This document shows, piece by piece, positions 21,651-22,043 of a DNA stretch of 22,043 nt. The position numbers and the translations under genes are program-made. The DNA comes from Comamonadaceae bacterium CG_4_10_14_3_um_filter_60_75 (GTDB lineage: Bacteria; Pseudomonadota; Gammaproteobacteria; Burkholderiales; Burkholderiaceae_C), in NCBI GenBank assembly GCA_002784245.1, contig PFKL01000142.1:1-22043 (forward strand), read 5' to 3'. Within the stretch, counting starts at the first letter, position 1, and every line of letters starts with the position of its first letter. The notes below the pieces were generated by a model. It had not been told where the DNA came from, searched no databases, and saw only the letters and a list, made by a program, of their open reading frames with translations.

Positions 21651-22043
21651 TCAACGCCTGAACTTGCCATCTACCGTGATGATTGACAGATCGGCAAAAT
21701 CCAGACCGGTGTGGTCGGAATTGCTATAGGAGACTTCCAGTCCGCCGATGTCATAAATGAAATTTTCAAGCGTGGTGAGCAGTTTTTCCCGGGTCGGTTT
21801 GGGGCCACTGCGGCGCAGCGCCTCGGTGAGCACTTTGGCCGAGGCGTACCCCTCAAGCATGGCCGGGCTGAGCACAGCCAAACCGTTGGCCTTGGCCAAC
21901 TGGGTGGCGTCTTTGACCAGCGTGTAGCTGAAGCTTTGCGGAAATACCTGGGTCACGATCACGCCGCGCCCTTGTTCGCCCAGCAGTTTGACAAAGCCCT
22001 CAGACGCGTTGTTGGACAGCGTGACAAATTGCGCGCCACTGCC
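21651..22043 (-). CDS. Branched-chain amino acid-type ABC transporter substrate-binding protein, partial (N-terminus off the right edge)
   Basis: The frame is open to the right edge and encodes the last 130 residues of a periplasmic LivJ/LivK-type (Peripla_BP_6) binding protein. It begins GSGAQFVTLSNNASEGFVKL and continues with VIVTQVFPQSFSYTLVKDAT, then LSPAMLEGYASAKVLTEALR and LTTLENFIYDIGGLEVSYS, and ends in SIITVDGKFRR. The EGYASAKVLTEAL helix and the DIGG-like region, where this family often has a -GPxG- motif, are characteristic. It should deliver an amino acid, amide or organic acid to a Liv-type permease; the substrate cannot be read. Signal peptide and transporter partners are outside the window. 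It converges on the ParA-type gene across a 71-bp gap. Confidence 0.88.
   Translation of the reverse strand, partial: GSGAQFVTLSNNASEGFVKLLGEQGRGVIVTQVFPQSFSYTLVKDATQLAKANGLAVLSPAMLEGYASAKVLTEALRRSGPKPTREKLLTTLENFIYDIGGLEVSYSNSDHTGLDFADLSIITVDGKFRR

Overview
The window looks like a chromosomal segment of a betaproteobacterium, most likely Burkholderiales/Comamonadaceae (Rhodoferax- or Polaromonas-like). This is inferred from the GC-rich coding style, the gene orders hemL / rubredoxin / pilGHIJ-chpA and yqgE-ruvX-pyrR-pyrB-pyrC', the form II RuBisCO operon cbbM-cbbQ-cbbO, and a palindromic repeat at the start of ruvX that resembles intergenic repeats I recall from Comamonadaceae. No RNA gene, CRISPR array, IS element or phage gene was seen.

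Layout. Positions 1-890 (-) hold the N-terminal two thirds of hemL (tetrapyrrole synthesis). A 142-bp divergent spacer leads to a 57-residue rubredoxin and then the Pil-Chp chemosensory operon on the + strand (1033-10570): PilG and PilH (receiver proteins), PilI (CheW adaptor), PilJ (membrane transducer) and ChpA/PilL, a 1901-residue CheA-type hybrid kinase. Together they should control type IV pilus twitching. A photolyase gene (phrB, -) converges on chpA with a 6-bp gap and diverges from yqgE with a 15-bp gap. The + strand cluster 12074-15915 is yqgE, ruvX, pyrR, pyrB and a dihydroorotase-like pyrC' without its metal-site histidines, presumably the structural partner of the aspartate carbamoyltransferase.

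The - strand operon 20419-15925 is cbbM (form II RuBisCO), cbbQ (MoxR-type AAA+ ATPase) and cbbO (VWA protein); CbbQ and CbbO form the RuBisCO activase. This points to Calvin-cycle CO2 fixation, probably facultative or mixotrophic. Upstream of cbbM is a readable promoter with two palindromes at about -43 and -65, the classical layout of a LysR-type regulator (CbbR), although cbbR itself is not in the window. Beyond it lies a 171-bp segment bounded by 22-bp inverted repeats, then an orphan ParA-type ATPase gene (+), and finally the C-terminal part of an ABC-transporter substrate-binding protein (-) that runs off the right edge.

Most genes are ordinary. The points that deserve attention are the CbbR-type operator pair, the inverted-repeat element beside it, the orphan ParA, the repeat-derived N-terminus of RuvX, a possibly leaderless yqgE transcript, and very tight convergent gene ends with little room for terminators.
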